From Nymphaea colorata (taxonomy: Eukaryota; Streptophyta; Magnoliopsida; Nymphaeales; Nymphaeaceae), in assembly GCF_008831285.2 (NCBI RefSeq), contig NW_022205114.1:1-24429 (forward strand): 24,429 bases of DNA, given 5' to 3'. The notes beneath the pieces were generated by a model, which did not search any database, had not been told where the DNA came from, and was given only the letters and a program-made list of their open reading frames with translations. Of this stretch, positions 1 through 13,320 are shown piece by piece (within the stretch, counting starts at the first letter, position 1; each line of letters starts with the position of its first letter). The translations under genes and the position numbers were made by a program.

Positions 1-1688
1 TTACTTTTATAAAGAACGTTTAAATGATTGAAATCACACAAGTTCATATAGTAAAAATGGGATCTATGCATTAGTTTCATCCCTAATAGTTAATCGAAAG
101 AATTCAATTGCCGTTAGCGATATAAGCGATTGAAATCAGTTGTTTTATAACATTAGTCGAATTTAAGTGAGTCATTTGATCACACATATTTAATTGAATG
201 TTTTTAACTTATTATACATACATTTGATGATTCATTTGATCGAAATCACAAGTTTGTGTGAGAATGAACAAGATTGAAGTGGTTAATTTGCTCCCATATA
301 TTTAATCTAATCTGTTTCACTTGTTATTACATGTGTAATGAACGGTTTAAATGATTGAAATCACAAGTTCTTATGGATACAGTGGGATCTATGCTTTTGT
401 TTGATCCCTTTTACTTAATTCAATGAGTTTAACTTGTTATATTTATAGTGAATGACCTAAGGTATTGAATCACAAGTTCGTATCAGTACGAGTGGTATTT
501 AAGTGATTCATTTGATCACACATATTTGATTGAATGTACTTAACTTGTTGTTGCATCTATATTGAATGATTTAGTGGATTGAAATCTCAAGTTTGTATGA
601 AAACAAATAAGATTCAAGTCGTTCATTTGCGCGCTATAGTGTATCTAATGCTTTCACTTGTTATTACATCTATAATGACTAACTTAAATGATTTAAATCA
701 CAAGTTCATATAGATACAAATGGGGTTTATGCTATAGTTTGATCCCTTGTAGTTTCACCCGTATTGATACAAACATGTGATTTCATTCCCTTAGATCCTT
801 GCTATTGTTGTTACATTTATAGTGAACTTTCTAAGGGATTTAAAGCACAAGTTCGTCTAAATACGAGTGGGATGTAAGCGATTCATTTGATCAAGTTATG
901 CATATTCAATTAAATATGTGTGATCGAATGAATCACTTAAATCCCACCTCTACTGATGCGTACTTGTGAATTCAATCCCTTGGATCATTCACAATATACA
1001 TCAGATTTATGTCCATATGAATTGGTGATTTCAATTACTTAAATCATTCCTTATACATATCATAACAAGTAAAACACATTAGATTAACCATAAAAGATCA
1101 AATGAACCACTTCAATTTCATTCATTTTCATGCAAACTTGTGATTTAAATCCACTAAATCATTCAACGTGGATGTAGCAACAAGTTAATCACATTCAATG
1201 AAATATGCGTGCTTAGATGAATCGCTTAAATCCCACTCGTATTGATACAAACTTGTAATTTCAATTCATTGGATCCTACTATTGATGTAACTACAAGTTC
1301 AACTCATTGGATTATCTACAAGAGATCAAAGTAATGCATAGATCTCATTTGCATCCATTTGAACTTGTGATTTCAATCAACAAAATCAATCATTGTACAT
1401 GTAATAACAAGTGAAACGCATTAAGGTAATGATAAGCGATCAAACGAACGACTTGAATCTCATTTTTTTTCATATAAACTTTTAGTTTCAACCATTTAAA
1501 TCATTCATTATAGATGTAATAACTAGCGAAACATATTATATAACTAAAATACAACAAGTAAATCACTTAAATGTCATTTATGGTCATTCAAGCTTGTGAT
1601 TTCAATCCACTAAATCATTCAACATGATTAAGCACATTCATGTTAGTTTGTATTCAAGTATTCAATGTCCTAATTGTTTCACCGTTTA
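1..1688 (+). repeat. Higher-order unit 1 (1688 bp, eroded copy)
   Basis: Full-length copy with many scattered base losses relative to units 8-14, especially in its first 700 bp. For example, about 14 bases are missing around 107-125 where other copies read a CATCTATAGTACGCG stretch, and single bases are missing near 51, 395, 465 and 635. The minus-oriented arm begins at 892 and the dyad centre is at 909/910. It carries the CACACAT form in monomer 2, shared with units 4-7. Its tail (1622-1688) is also deletion-rich. The concentration of losses at the window start suggests thin read support rather than an old copy. Confidence 0.93.
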
Positions 1689-3404
1689 TTACTTTTATAA
1701 AGAACGTTTAAATGATTGAAATCACACAAGTTCATATAGTTAAAAATGGGATCTATGCATTAGTTTCATCCCTAATAGTTAATCGAAAGAATTCAATTTG
1801 TCGTTACATCTATAGTACGCGATATAAGCGATTGAAATCAGTTGTTTGTATAAACATTAGTCGAATTTAAGTGAGTCATTTGATCACGCATATTTAATTG
1901 AATGTTTTTAACTTATTAATACATCCATTTTGAATGATTCATTTGATCGAAATCACAAGTTTGTGTGAGAATGAACAAGATTCAAGTGGTTAATTTGCTC
2001 CCCTATATTTAATCTAATCTGTTTCACTTGTTATTACATGTGTAATGAACGGTTTAAATGATTGAAATCACAAGTTCTTATGGATACAAGTGGGATCTAT
2101 GCTTTTGTTTGATCCCTTTTACTTAATTCAATGAGTTTAACTTGTTATATTTATAGTGAATGACCTAAGGTATTGAAATCACAAGTTCGTATCAGTACGA
2201 GTGGTATTTAAGTGATTCATTTGATCACACACATTTGATTGAATGTACTTAACTTGTTGTTGCATCTATATTGAATGATTTAGTGGATTGAAATCTCAAG
2301 TTTGTATGAAAACAAATAAGATTCAAGTCGTTCATTTGCGCGCTTATAGTGTATCTAATGCGTTTCACTTGTTATTACATCTATAATGACTAACTTAAAT
2401 GATTTAAATCACAAGTTCATATGGATACAAATGGGGTTTATGCTATAGTTTGATCCCTTGTAGTTTCACCCGTATTGATACAAACATGTGATTTCATTCC
2501 CTTAGATCCTTGCTATTGTTGTTACATTTATAGTGAACTTTCTAAGGGATTTAAAGCACAAGTTCGTCTAAATACGAGTGGAATGTAAGCGATTCATTTG
2601 ATCAAGTTATGCATATTCAATTAAATATGTGTGATCGAATGAATCACTTAAATCCCACCTCTATTGATGCGTACTTGTGAATTCAATCCCTTGGATCATT
2701 CACAATATACATCAGATTTATGTCCATATGAATTGGTGATTTCAATTACTTAAATCATTCCTTATACATATCATGACAAGTAAAACACATTAGATTAACC
2801 ATAAAAGATCAAATGAACACTTCAATTTCATTCATTTTCATGCAAACTTGTGATTTAAATCCACTAAATCATTCAACGTGGATGTAGCAACAAGTTAATC
2901 ACATTCAATGAAATATGCGTGCTTAGATGAATCGCTTAAATCCCACTCGTATTGATACAAACTTGTAATTTCAATTCATTGGATCCTTACTATTGATGTA
3001 ACTACAAGTTCAACTCATTGGATTATCTACAAGAGATCAAAGTAATGCATAGATCTCATTTGCATCATTTGAACTTGTGATTTCAATCAACAAAATCAAT
3101 CATTGTACATGTAATAACAAGTGAAACGCATTAAGGTAATGATAAGCGATCAAACGAACGACTTGAATCTCATTTTTTTTCATATAAACTTTTAGTTTCA
3201 ACCATTTAAATCATTCATTATAGATGTAATAACTAGCGAAACATATCATATAACTAAATACAACAAGTAATCACTTAAATGTCATTTATGGTCATTCAAG
3301 CTTGTATTTCAATCCACTAAATCATTCAACAGCATGTTAAGCACATTCTGCGTTAGTTTGTGATTCAAGTCATTCAATTGATCGCTAATGTGTTTCACCG
3401 TTTA
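1689..3404 (+). repeat. Higher-order unit 2 (1716 bp)
   Basis: Complete copy. The minus arm starts at 2603 and the dyad centre is at 2620/2621. It carries the CACGCAT form in monomer 2, CTCCCCTAT in monomer 3, GTGGAATG in monomer 8 and CATGACAAG at the W2/W3 boundary. The last monomers (about 3240-3345) show mild damage: the AACATGCATGTT palindrome is disturbed, and several bases are missing relative to unit 9. Confidence 0.96.
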
Positions 3405-5040
3405 TTACTTTTATAAAGAACGTTTAAATGATTGAAATCACACAAGTTCATATAGTTAAAAATGGGATCTATGCATTAGTTTCATCCTAATAGTTAATCG
3501 AAAGAATTCAATTTGTCGTTACATCTATAGTACGCGATATAAGCGATTGAAATCAGTTGTTTGTATAAACATTAGTCGAATTTAAGTGAGTCATTTGATC
3601 ACGCATATTTAATTGAATGTTTTTAACTTATTAATACATCCATTTTGAATGATTCATTTGATCGAAATCACAAGTTTGTGTGAGAATGAACAAGATTCAA
3701 GTGGTTAATTTGCTCCCCTATATTTAATCTAATCTGTTTCACTTGTTATTACATGTGTAATGAACGGTTTAAATGATTGAAATCACAAGTTCTTATGGAT
3801 ACAAGTGGGATCTATGCTTTTGTTTGATCCCTTTTACTTAATTCAATGAGTTTAACTTGTTATATTTATAGTGAATGACCTAAGGTATTGAAATCACAAG
3901 TTCGTATCAGTACGAGTGGTATTTAAGTGATTCATTTGATCACACATATTTGATTGAATGTACTTAACTTGTTGTTGCATCTATATTGAATGATTTAGTG
4001 GATTGAAATCTCAAGTTTGTATGAAAACAAATAAGATTCAAGTCGTTCATTTGCGCGCTTATAGTGTATCTAATGCGTTTCACTTGTTATTACATCTATA
4101 ATGACTAACTTAAATGATTTAAATCACAAGTTCATATGGATACAAATGGGGTTTATGCTATAGTTTGATCCCTTGTAGTTTCACCCGTATTGATACAAAC
4201 ATGTGATTTCATTCCCTTAGATCCTTGCTATTGTTGTTACATTTATAGTGAACTTTCTAAGGGATTTAAAGCACAAGTTCGTCTAAATACGAGTGGGATG
4301 TAAGCGATTCATTTGATCAAGTTATGCATATTCAATTAAATATGTGTGATCGAATGAATCACTTAAATCCCACCTCTATTGATGCGTACTTGTGAATTCA
4401 ATCCCTTGGATCATTCACAATATACATCAGATTTATGTCCATATGAATTGGTGATTTCAATTACTTAAATCATTCCTTATACATATCATAACAAGTAAAA
4501 CACATTAGATTAACCATAAAAGATCAAATGAACCACTTCAATTTCATTCATTTTCATGCAAACTTGTGATTTAAATCCACTAAATCATTCAACGTGGATG
4601 TAGCAACAAGTTAATCACATTCAATGAAATATGCGTGCTAGATGAATCGCTTAAATCCACTCGTATTGATACAAACTTGTAATTTCAATTCATTGGATCC
4701 TTACTATTGATGTAACTACAAGTTCAACTCATTGGATTATCTACAAGAGATCAAAGTAATGCATAGATCTCATTTGCATCCATTTGAACTTGTGATTTCA
4801 ATCAACAAAATCAATCATTGTACATGTAATAACAAGTGAACGCATTAAGTAATGATAAGCGATCAAACGAACGACTTGAATCTCATTTTTTTCATATAAA
4901 CTTTAGTTTCAACATTAAATACATATAATAAAAAAAAAATATAAAAATAAACAAAATCATTAACATGCATGTTTAAGCACATTCACGCATTAGTTTTTTA
5001 TTCAAGTCATTCAATTGATCCTAATGTGTTTCACCGTTTA
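3405..5040 (+). repeat. Higher-order unit 3 (1636 bp, damaged near its 3' end)
   Basis: Complete except for a damaged stretch at about 4912-4965. There, most of monomers W6/W7 is replaced by a short A-rich sequence with a run of ten A (4930-4939). The unit is about 80 bp shorter than normal. The minus arm starts at 4318 and the dyad centre is at 4335/4336. It carries the CACGCAT marker, as in unit 2, but the short tail form GATCCTAATG, as in units 4-6. Confidence 0.95.
4912..4970. other. Damaged stretch in unit 3, A-rich filler
   Basis: After TTTCAACATTAAAT the normal W6/W7 sequence is lost. In its place is an A-rich stretch with A10 at 4930-4939, and the unit resumes at AACATGCATG. About 80-100 bp of expected sequence is missing. 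It reads like a failed consensus rather than an insertion of something else. Confidence 0.75.
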
Positions 5041-6753
5041 TTACTTTTATAAAGAACGTTTAAATGATTGAAATCACACAAGTTCATATAGTTAAAAATG
5101 GATCTATGCATTAGTTTCATCCCTAATAGTTAATCGAAAGAATTCAATTGTCGTTACATCTATACGCGATATAAGCGATTGAAATCAGTTGTTTGTATAA
5201 ACATTAGTCGAATTTAAGTGAGTCATTTGATCACACATATTTAATTGAATGTTTTTAACTTATTAATACATCCATTTTGAATGATTCATTTGATCGAAAT
5301 CACAAGTTTGTGTGAGAATGAACAAGATTCAAGTGGTTAATTTGCTCCCTATATTTAATCTAATCTGTTTCACTTGTTATTACATGTGTAATGAACGGTT
5401 TAAATGATTGAAATCACAAGTTCTTATGGATACAAGTGGGATCTATGCTTTTGTTTGATCCCTTTTACTTAATTCAATGAGTTTAACTTGTTATATTTAT
5501 AGTGAATGACCTAAGGTATTGAAATCACAAGTTCGTATCAGTACGAGTGGTATTTAAGTGATTCATTTGATCACACATATTTGATTGAATGTACTTAACT
5601 TGTTGTTGCATCTATATTGAATGATTTAGTGGATTGAAATCTCAAGTTTGTATGAAAACAAATAAGATTCAAGTCGTTCATTTGCGCGCTTATAGTGTAT
5701 CTAATGCGTTTCACTTGTTATTACATCTATAATGACTAACTTAAATGATTTAAATCACAAGTTCATATGATACAAATGGGGTTTATGCTATAGTTTGATC
5801 CCTTGTAGTTTCACCCGTATTGATACAAACATGTGATTTCATTCCCTTAGATCCTTGCTATTGTTGTTACATTTATAGTGAACTTTCTAAGGGATTTAAA
5901 GCACAAGTTCGTCTAAATACGAGTGGATGTAAGCGATTCATTTGATCAAGTTATGCATATTCAATTAAATATGTGTGATCGAATGAATCACTTAAATCCC
6001 ACCTCTATTGATGCGTACTTGTGAATTCAATCCCTTGGATCATTCACAATATACATCAGATTTATGTCCATATGAATTGGTGATTTCAATTACTTAAATC
6101 ATTCCTTATACATATCATAACAAGTAAAACACATTAGATTAACCATAAAAGATCAAATGAACCACTTCAATTTCATTCATTTTCATGCAAACTTGTGATT
6201 TAAATCCACTAAATCATTCAACGTGGATGTAGCAACAAGTTAATCACATTCAATGAAATATGCGTGCTAGATGAATCGCTTAAATCCCACTCGTATTGAT
6301 ACAAACTTGTAATTTCAATTCATTGGATCCTTACTATTGATGTAACTACAAGTTCAACTCATTGGATTATCTACAAGAGATCAAAGTAATGCATAGATCT
6401 CATTTGCATCCATTTGAACTTGTGATTTCAATCAACAAAATCAATCATTGTACATGTAATAACAAGTGAAACGCATTAAGGTAATGATAAGCGATCAAAC
6501 GAACGACTTGAATCTCATTTTTTTCATATAAACTTTTAGTTTCAACCATTTAAATCATTCATTATAGATGTAATAACTAGCGAAACATATTATATTAACT
6601 AAAATACAACAAGTAAATCACTTAAATGTCATTTATGGTCATTCAAGCTTGTGATTTCAATCCACTAAATCATTCAACATGCATGTTTAAGCACATTCAT
6701 GCGTTAGTTTGTATTCAAGTCATTCAATTGATCCTAATGTGTTTCACCGTTTA
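5041..6753 (+). repeat. Higher-order unit 4 (1713 bp)
   Basis: Near-intact copy. The minus arm starts at 5947 and the dyad centre is at 5964/5965. It is the first of four consecutive copies (units 4-7) with CACACAT in monomer 2. The tail reads GATCCTAATG rather than GATCGCTAATG. The terminal palindrome AACATGCATGTT is intact and followed by a T (GTTTAAG), one of three states seen at that site. Confidence 0.96.
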
Positions 6754-8209
6754 TTACTTTTATAAAGAACGTTTAAATGATTGAAATCACACAAGTTCAT
6801 ATAGTTAAAAATGGGATCTATGCATTAGTTTCATCCCTAATAGTTAATCGAAAGAATTCAATTTGTCGTTACATCTATAGTACGCGATATAAGCGATTGA
6901 AATCAGTTGTTTGTATAAACATTAGTCGAATTTAAGTGAGTCATTTGATCACACATATTTAATTGAATGTTTTTAACTTATTAATACATCCATTTTGAAT
7001 GATTCATTTGATCGAAATCACAAGTTTGTGTGAGAATGAACAAGATTCAAGTGGTTAATTTGCTCCCTATATTTAATCTAATCTGTTTCACTTGTTATTA
7101 CATGTGTAATGAACGGTTTAAATGATTGAAATCACAAGTTCTTATGGATACAAGTGGGATCTATGCTTTTGTTTGATCCCTTTTACTTAATTCAATGAGT
7201 TTAACTTGTTATATTTATAGTGAATGACCTAAGGTATTGAAATCACAAGTTCGTATCAGTACGAGTGGTATTTAAGTGATTCATTTGATCACACATATTT
7301 GATTGAATGTACTTAACTTGTTGTTGCATCTATATTGAATGATTTAGTGGATTGAAATCTCAAGTTTGTATGAAAACAAATAAGATTCAAGTCGTTCATT
7401 TGCGCGCTTATAGTGTATCTAATGCGTTTCACTTGTTATTACATCTATAATGACTAACTTAAATGATTTAAATCACAAGTTCATATGATACAAATGGGGT
7501 TTATGCTATAGTTTGATCCCTTGTAGTTTCACCCGTATTGATACAAACATGTGATTTCATTCCCTTAGATCCTTGCTATTGTTGTTACATTTATAGTGAA
7601 CTTTCTAAGGGATTTAAAGCACAAGTTCGTCTAAATACGAGTGGATGTAAGCGATTCATTTGATCAAGTTATGCATATTCAATTAAATATGTGTGATCGA
7701 ATGAATCACTTAAATCCCACCTCTATTGATGCGTACTTGTGAATTCAATCCCTTGGATCATTCACAATATACATCAGATTTATGTCCATATGAATTGGTG
7801 ATTTCAATTACTTAAATCATTCCTTATACATATCATACAAGTAAAACACATTAGATTAACCATAAAAGATCAAATGAACCACTTCAATTTCATTCATTTT
7901 CATGCAAACTTGTGATTTAAATCCACTAAATCATTCAACGTGGATGTAGCAACAAGTTAATCACATTCAATGAAATATGCGTGCTTAGATGAATCGCTTA
8001 AATCCCACTCGTATTGATACAAACTTGTAATTTCAATTCATTGGATCCTACTATTGATGTAACTACAAGTTCAACTCATTGGATTATCTACAAGAGATCA
8101 AAGTAATGCATAGATCTCATTTGCATCCATTTGAACTTGTGATTTCAATCAACAAAATCATTGTACATTAACATGGCATTGTTGATAAGCGATCAACAAC
8201 GACTTAATT

Positions 8210-8245
<36 letters not shown>

Positions 8246-8319
8246 TATTATTTTAAATCATTCATGCATTAGTTTTTTATTCAAGTCATTCAATTGATCC
8301 TAATGTGTTTCACCGTTTA
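6754..8319 (+). repeat. Higher-order unit 5 (1566 bp, poly-T lesion)
   Basis: Intact through monomer W5, then damaged at about 8153-8270. Parts of W6 survive (GATAAGCGATCAA), followed by a 32-base T run and a short AT-rich bridge into the tail; most of W7 is missing. The minus arm starts at 7665 and the dyad centre is at 7682/7683. The unit is about 150 bp short. It carries the CACACAT marker and GATCCTAATG tail. Confidence 0.95.
8153..8270. other. Damaged stretch in unit 5 with T32 run
   Basis: A shortened W5/W6 remnant is followed by T32 (8212-8243), then TTATTATT-like sequence and ATCATTCATGCATTAG. The run begins where other copies have TCATTTTTTTTCAT. Confidence 0.8.
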
Positions 8320-9762
8320 TTACTTTTATAAAGAACGTTTAAATGATTGAAATCACACAAGTTCATATAGTTAAAAATGGGATCTATGCATTAGTTTCAT
8401 CCCTAATAGTTAATCGAAAGAATTCAATTTGTCGTTACATCTATAGTACGCGATATAAGCGATTGAAATCAGTTGTTTGTATAAACATTAGTCGAATTTA
8501 AGTGAGTCATTTGATCACACATATTTAATTGAATGTTTTTAACTTATTAATACATCCATTTTGAATGATTCATTTGATCGAAATCACAAGTTTGTGTGAG
8601 AATGAACAAGATTCAAGTGGTTAATTTGCTCCCTATATTTAATCTAATCTGTTTCACTTGTTATTACATGTGTAATGAACGGTTTAAATGATTGAAATCA
8701 CAAGTTCTTATGGATACAAGTGGGATCTATGCTTTTGTTTGATCCCTTTTACTTAATTCAATGAGTTTAACTTGTTATATTTATAGTGAATGACCTAAGG
8801 TATTGAAATCACAAGTTCGTATCAGTACGAGTGGTATTTAAGTGATTCATTTGATCACACATATTTGATTGAATGTACTTAACTTGTTGTTGCATCTATA
8901 TTGAATGATTTAGTGGATTGAAATCTCAAGTTTGTATGAAAACAAATAAGATTCAAGTCGTTCATTTGCGCGCTTATAGTGTATCTAATGCGTTTCACTT
9001 GTTATTACATCTATAATGACTAACTTAAATGATTTAAATCACAAGTTCATATAGATACAAATGGGGTTTATGCTATAGTTTGATCCCTTGTAGTTTCACC
9101 CGTATTGATACAAACATGTGATTTCATTCCCTTAGATCCTTGCTATTGTTGTTACATTTATAGTGAACTTTCTAAGGGATTTAAAGCACAAGTTCGTCTA
9201 AATACGAGTGGATGTAAGCGATTCATTTGATCAAGTTATGCATATTCAATTAAATATGTGTGATCGAATGAATCACTTAAATCCCACCTCTATTGATGCG
9301 TACTTGTGAATTCAATCCCTTGGATCATTCACAATATACATCAGATTTATGTCCATATGAATTGGTGATTTCAATTACTTAAATCATTCCTTATACATAT
9401 CATGACAAGTAAAACACATTAGATTAACCATAAAAGATCAAATGAACCACTTCAATTTCATTCATTTTCATGCAAACTTGTGATTTAAATCCACTAAATC
9501 ATTCAACGTGGATGTAGCAACAAGTTAATCACATTCAATGAAATATGCGTGCTTAGATGAATCGCTTAAATCCCACTCGTATTGATACAAACTTGTAATT
9601 TCAATTCATTGGATCCTACTATTGATGTAACTACAAGTTCAACTCATTGGATTATCTACAAGAGATCAAAGTAATGCATAGATCTCATTTGCATCCATTT
9701 GAACTTGTGATTTCAATCAACAAAATCATTGTCATAACATGCATGTTATAAGCATCAACGAT

Positions 9763-9824
<62 letters not shown>

Positions 9825-9887
9825 TCATTCACAGCATTAGTTTTTTATTCAAGTCATTCAATTGATCCTAATGTGTTTCACCGTTTA
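8320..9887 (+). repeat. Higher-order unit 6 (1568 bp, long poly-T lesion)
   Basis: Intact through W5, then damaged at about 9727-9845. A scrambled ~38-bp remnant is followed by 57 consecutive T. The minus arm starts at 9232 and the dyad centre is at 9249/9250. It carries the CACACAT marker. The damage is at the same phase as in units 3, 5 and 7. Confidence 0.95.
9727..9845. other. Damaged stretch in unit 6 with T57 run
   Basis: A ~38-bp remnant that includes AACATGCATGTT is followed by T57 (9765-9821) and then a damaged tail. The palindrome now lies upstream of the T run, so the order of elements is scrambled compared with intact copies. Confidence 0.8.
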
Positions 9888-11488
9888 TTACTTTTATAAA
9901 GAACGTTTAAATGATTGAAATCACACAAGTTCATATAGTTAAAAATGGGATCTATGCATTAGTTTCATCCCTAATAGTTAATCGAAAGAATTCAATTGTC
10001 GTTACTCTATAGTACGCGATATAAGCGATTGAAATCAGTTGTTTGTATAAACATTAGTCGAATTTAAGTGAGTCATTTGATCACACATATTTAATTGAAT
10101 GTTTTTAACTTATTAATACATCCATTTTGAATGATTCATTTGATCGAAATCACAAGTTTGTGTGAGAATGAACAAGATTCAAGTGGTTAATTTGCTCCCA
10201 TATATTTAATCTAATCTGTTTCACTTGTTATTACATGTGTAATGAACGGTTTAAATGATTGAAATCACAAGTTCTTATGGATACAAGTGGGATCTATGCT
10301 TTTGTTTGATCCTTTTACTTAATTCAATGAGTTTAACTTGTTATATTTATAGTGAATGACCTAAGGTATTGAAATCACAAGTTCGTATCAGTACGAGTGG
10401 TATTTAAGTGATTCATTTGATCACACATATTTGATTGAATGTACTTAACTTGTTGTTGCATCTATATTGAATGATTTAGTGGATTGAAATCTCAAGTTTG
10501 TATGAAAACAAATAAGATTCAAGTCGTTCATTTGCGCGCTTATAGTGTATCTAATGCGTTTCACTTGTTATTACATCTATAATGACTAACTTAAATGATT
10601 TAAATCACAAGTTCATATAGATACAAATGGGGTTTATGCTATAGTTTGATCCCTTGTAGTTTCACCCGTATTGATACAAACATGTGATTTCATTCCCTTA
10701 GATCCTTGCTATTGTTGTTACATTTATAGTGAACTTTCTAAGGGATTTAAAGCACAAGTTCGTCTAAATACGAGTGGGATGTAAGCGATTCATTTGATCA
10801 AGTTATGCATATTCAATTAAATATGTGTGATCGAATGAATCACTTAAATCCCACCTCTATTGATGCGTACTTGTGAATTCAATCCCTTGGATCATTCACA
10901 ATATACATCAGATTTATGTCCATATGAATTGGTGATTTCAATTACTTAAATCATTCCTTATACATATCATAACAAGTAAAACACATAGATTAACCATAAA
11001 AGATCAAATGAACCACTTCAATTTCATTCATTTTCATGCAAACTTGTGATTTAAATCCACTAAATCATTCAACGTGGATGTAGCAACAAGTTAATCACAT
11101 TCAATGAAATATGCGTGCTTAGATGAATCGCTTAAATCCCACTCGTATTGATACAAACTTGTAATTTCAATTCATTGGATCCTACTATTGATGTAACTAC
11201 AAGTTCAACTCATTGGATTATCTACAAGAGATCAAAGTAATGCATAGATCTCATTTGCATCCATTTGAACTTGTGATTTCAATCAACAAAATCAATCATG
11301 TACATAATAACAATGAAACCATAAGTATATAAGCGATCAACGAACACTGAATCATTTTATATAACTTAGTTTCAACATTAAATCATATATAAACAATAAA
11401 TCACTAAATCATTCATTTATGGTCATTCAAGCTTGTGATTTCAATCCACTAAATCATTCAATTGATCGCTAATGTGTTTCACCGTTTA
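9888..11488 (+). repeat. Higher-order unit 7 (1601 bp, base-dropout lesion and 50-bp deletion)
   Basis: Intact through W5. From about 11297 to 11420 the W5 end, W6 and W7 are recognisable but have lost bases throughout, about 70 in total. A clean 50-bp deletion then joins two TCATTCAA copies at 11454, removing the AACATGCATGTT palindrome and half of the tail. The minus arm starts at 10799 and the dyad centre is at 10816/10817. It is the last of the CACACAT block. Confidence 0.95.
11297..11460. other. Damaged stretch in unit 7: base dropout plus 50-bp deletion
   Basis: The expected W5 end, W6 and W7 can be followed in order, but with roughly 70 single or double bases missing throughout. From 11454 a 50-bp deletion joins two TCATTCAA copies that are 50 bp apart in intact units (14843 and 14893 in unit 9). 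Confidence 0.8.
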
Positions 11489-13205
11489 TTACTTTTATAA
11501 AGAACGTTTAAATGATTGAAATCACACAAGTTCATATAGTTAAAAATGGGATCTATGCATTAGTTTCATCCCTAATAGTTAATCGAAAGAATTCAATTTG
11601 TCGTTACATCTATAGTACGCGATATAAGCGATTGAAATCAGTTGTTTGTATAAACATTAGTCGAATTTAAGTGAGTCATTTGATCACGCATATTTAATTG
11701 AATGTTTTTAACTTATTAATACATCCATTTTGAATGATTCATTTGATCGAAATCACAAGTTTGTGTGAGAATGAACAAGATTCAAGTGGTTAATTTGCTC
11801 CCTATATTTAATCTAATCTGTTTCACTTGTTATTACATGTGTAATGAACGGTTTAAATGATTGAAATCACAAGTTCTTATGGATACAAGTGGGATCTATG
11901 CTTTTGTTTGATCCCTTTTACTTAATTCAATGAGTTTAACTTGTTATATTTATAGTGAATGACCTAAGGTATTGAAATCACAAGTTCGTATCAGTACGAG
12001 TGGTATTTAAGTGATTCATTTGATCACACATATTTGATTGAATGTACTTAACTTGTTGTTGCATCTATATTGAATGATTTAGTGGATTGAAATCTCAAGT
12101 TTGTATGAAAACAAATAAGATTCAAGTCGTTCATTTGCGCGCTTATAGTGTATCTAATGCGTTTCACTTGTTATTACATCTATAATGACTAACTTAAATG
12201 ATTTAAATCACAAGTTCATATGGATACAAATGGGGTTTATGCTATAGTTTGATCCCTTGTAGTTTCACCCGTATTGATACAAACATGTGATTTCATTCCC
12301 TTAGATCCTTGCTATTGTTGTTACATTTATAGTGAACTTTCTAAGGGATTTAAAGCACAAGTTCGTCTAAATACGAGTGGATGTAAGCGATTCATTTGAT
12401 CAAGTTATGCATATTCAATTAAATATGTGTGATCGAATGAATCACTTAAATCCCACCTCTATTGATGCGTACTTGTGAATTCAATCCCTTGGATCATTCA
12501 CAATATACATCAGATTTATGTCCATATGAATTGGTGATTTCAATTACTTAAATCATTCCTTATACATATCATAACAAGTAAAACACATTAGATTAACCAT
12601 AAAAGATCAAATGAACACTTCAATTTCATTCATTTTCATGCAAACTTGTGATTTAAATCCACTAAATCATTCAACGTGGATGTAGCAACAAGTTAATCAC
12701 ATTCAATGAAATATGCGTGCTTAGATGAATCGCTTAAATCCCACTCGTATTGATACAAACTTGTAATTTCAATTCATTGGATCCTTACTATTGATGTAAC
12801 TACAAGTTCAACTCATTGGATTATCTACAAGAGATCAAAGTAATGCATAGATCTCATTTGCATCCATTTGAACTTGTGATTTCAATCAACAAAATCAATC
12901 ATTGTACATGTAATAACAAGTGAAACGCATTAAGGTAATGATAAGCGATCAAACGAACGACTTGAATCTCATTTTTTTCATATAAACTTTTAGTTTCAAC
13001 CATTTAAATCATTCATTATAGATGTAATAACTAGCGAAACATATATATTAACTAAATACAACAAGTAATCACTTAAATGTCATTTATGGTCATTCAAGCT
13101 TGTGATTTCAATCCACTAAATCATTCAACATGCATGTTAAGCACATTCATGCGTTAGTTTGTGATTCAAGTCATTCAATTGATCGCTAATGTGTTTCACC
13201 GTTTA
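11489..13205 (+). repeat. Higher-order unit 8 (1717 bp)
   Basis: Intact copy and the first of the uniform right-hand block (units 8-14). The minus arm starts at 12401 and the dyad centre is at 12418/12419. It carries the CACGCAT marker, GATCGCTAATG tail, and a T7 tract in W6 where most right-hand copies have T8. Confidence 0.97.
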
Positions 13206-13320
13206 TTACTTTTATAAAGAACGTTTAAATGATTGAAATCACACAAGTTCATATAGTTAAAAATGGGATCTATGCATTAGTTTCATCCCTAATAGTTAAT
13301 CGAAAGAATTCAATTTGTCG
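13206..13320 (+). repeat. Monomer M1, type A (115 bp)
   Basis: First monomer of the reference unit. The conserved half holds ATGATTGAAATCACACAAG, with two extra bases (CA) compared with other monomers. The variable half is type A, with GGGATCTATGCATTAG and a nearby CATCCC that makes a short inverted pair. M1 has no full partner in the minus arm. Confidence 0.85.

Noticed and set aside
8212-9821. Poly-T runs as reverse-strand poly-A tails of inserted retroelements.
   Set aside because: No element body, target-site duplication or foreign sequence adjoins them. They replace satellite sequence at a pre-existing T8 tract.
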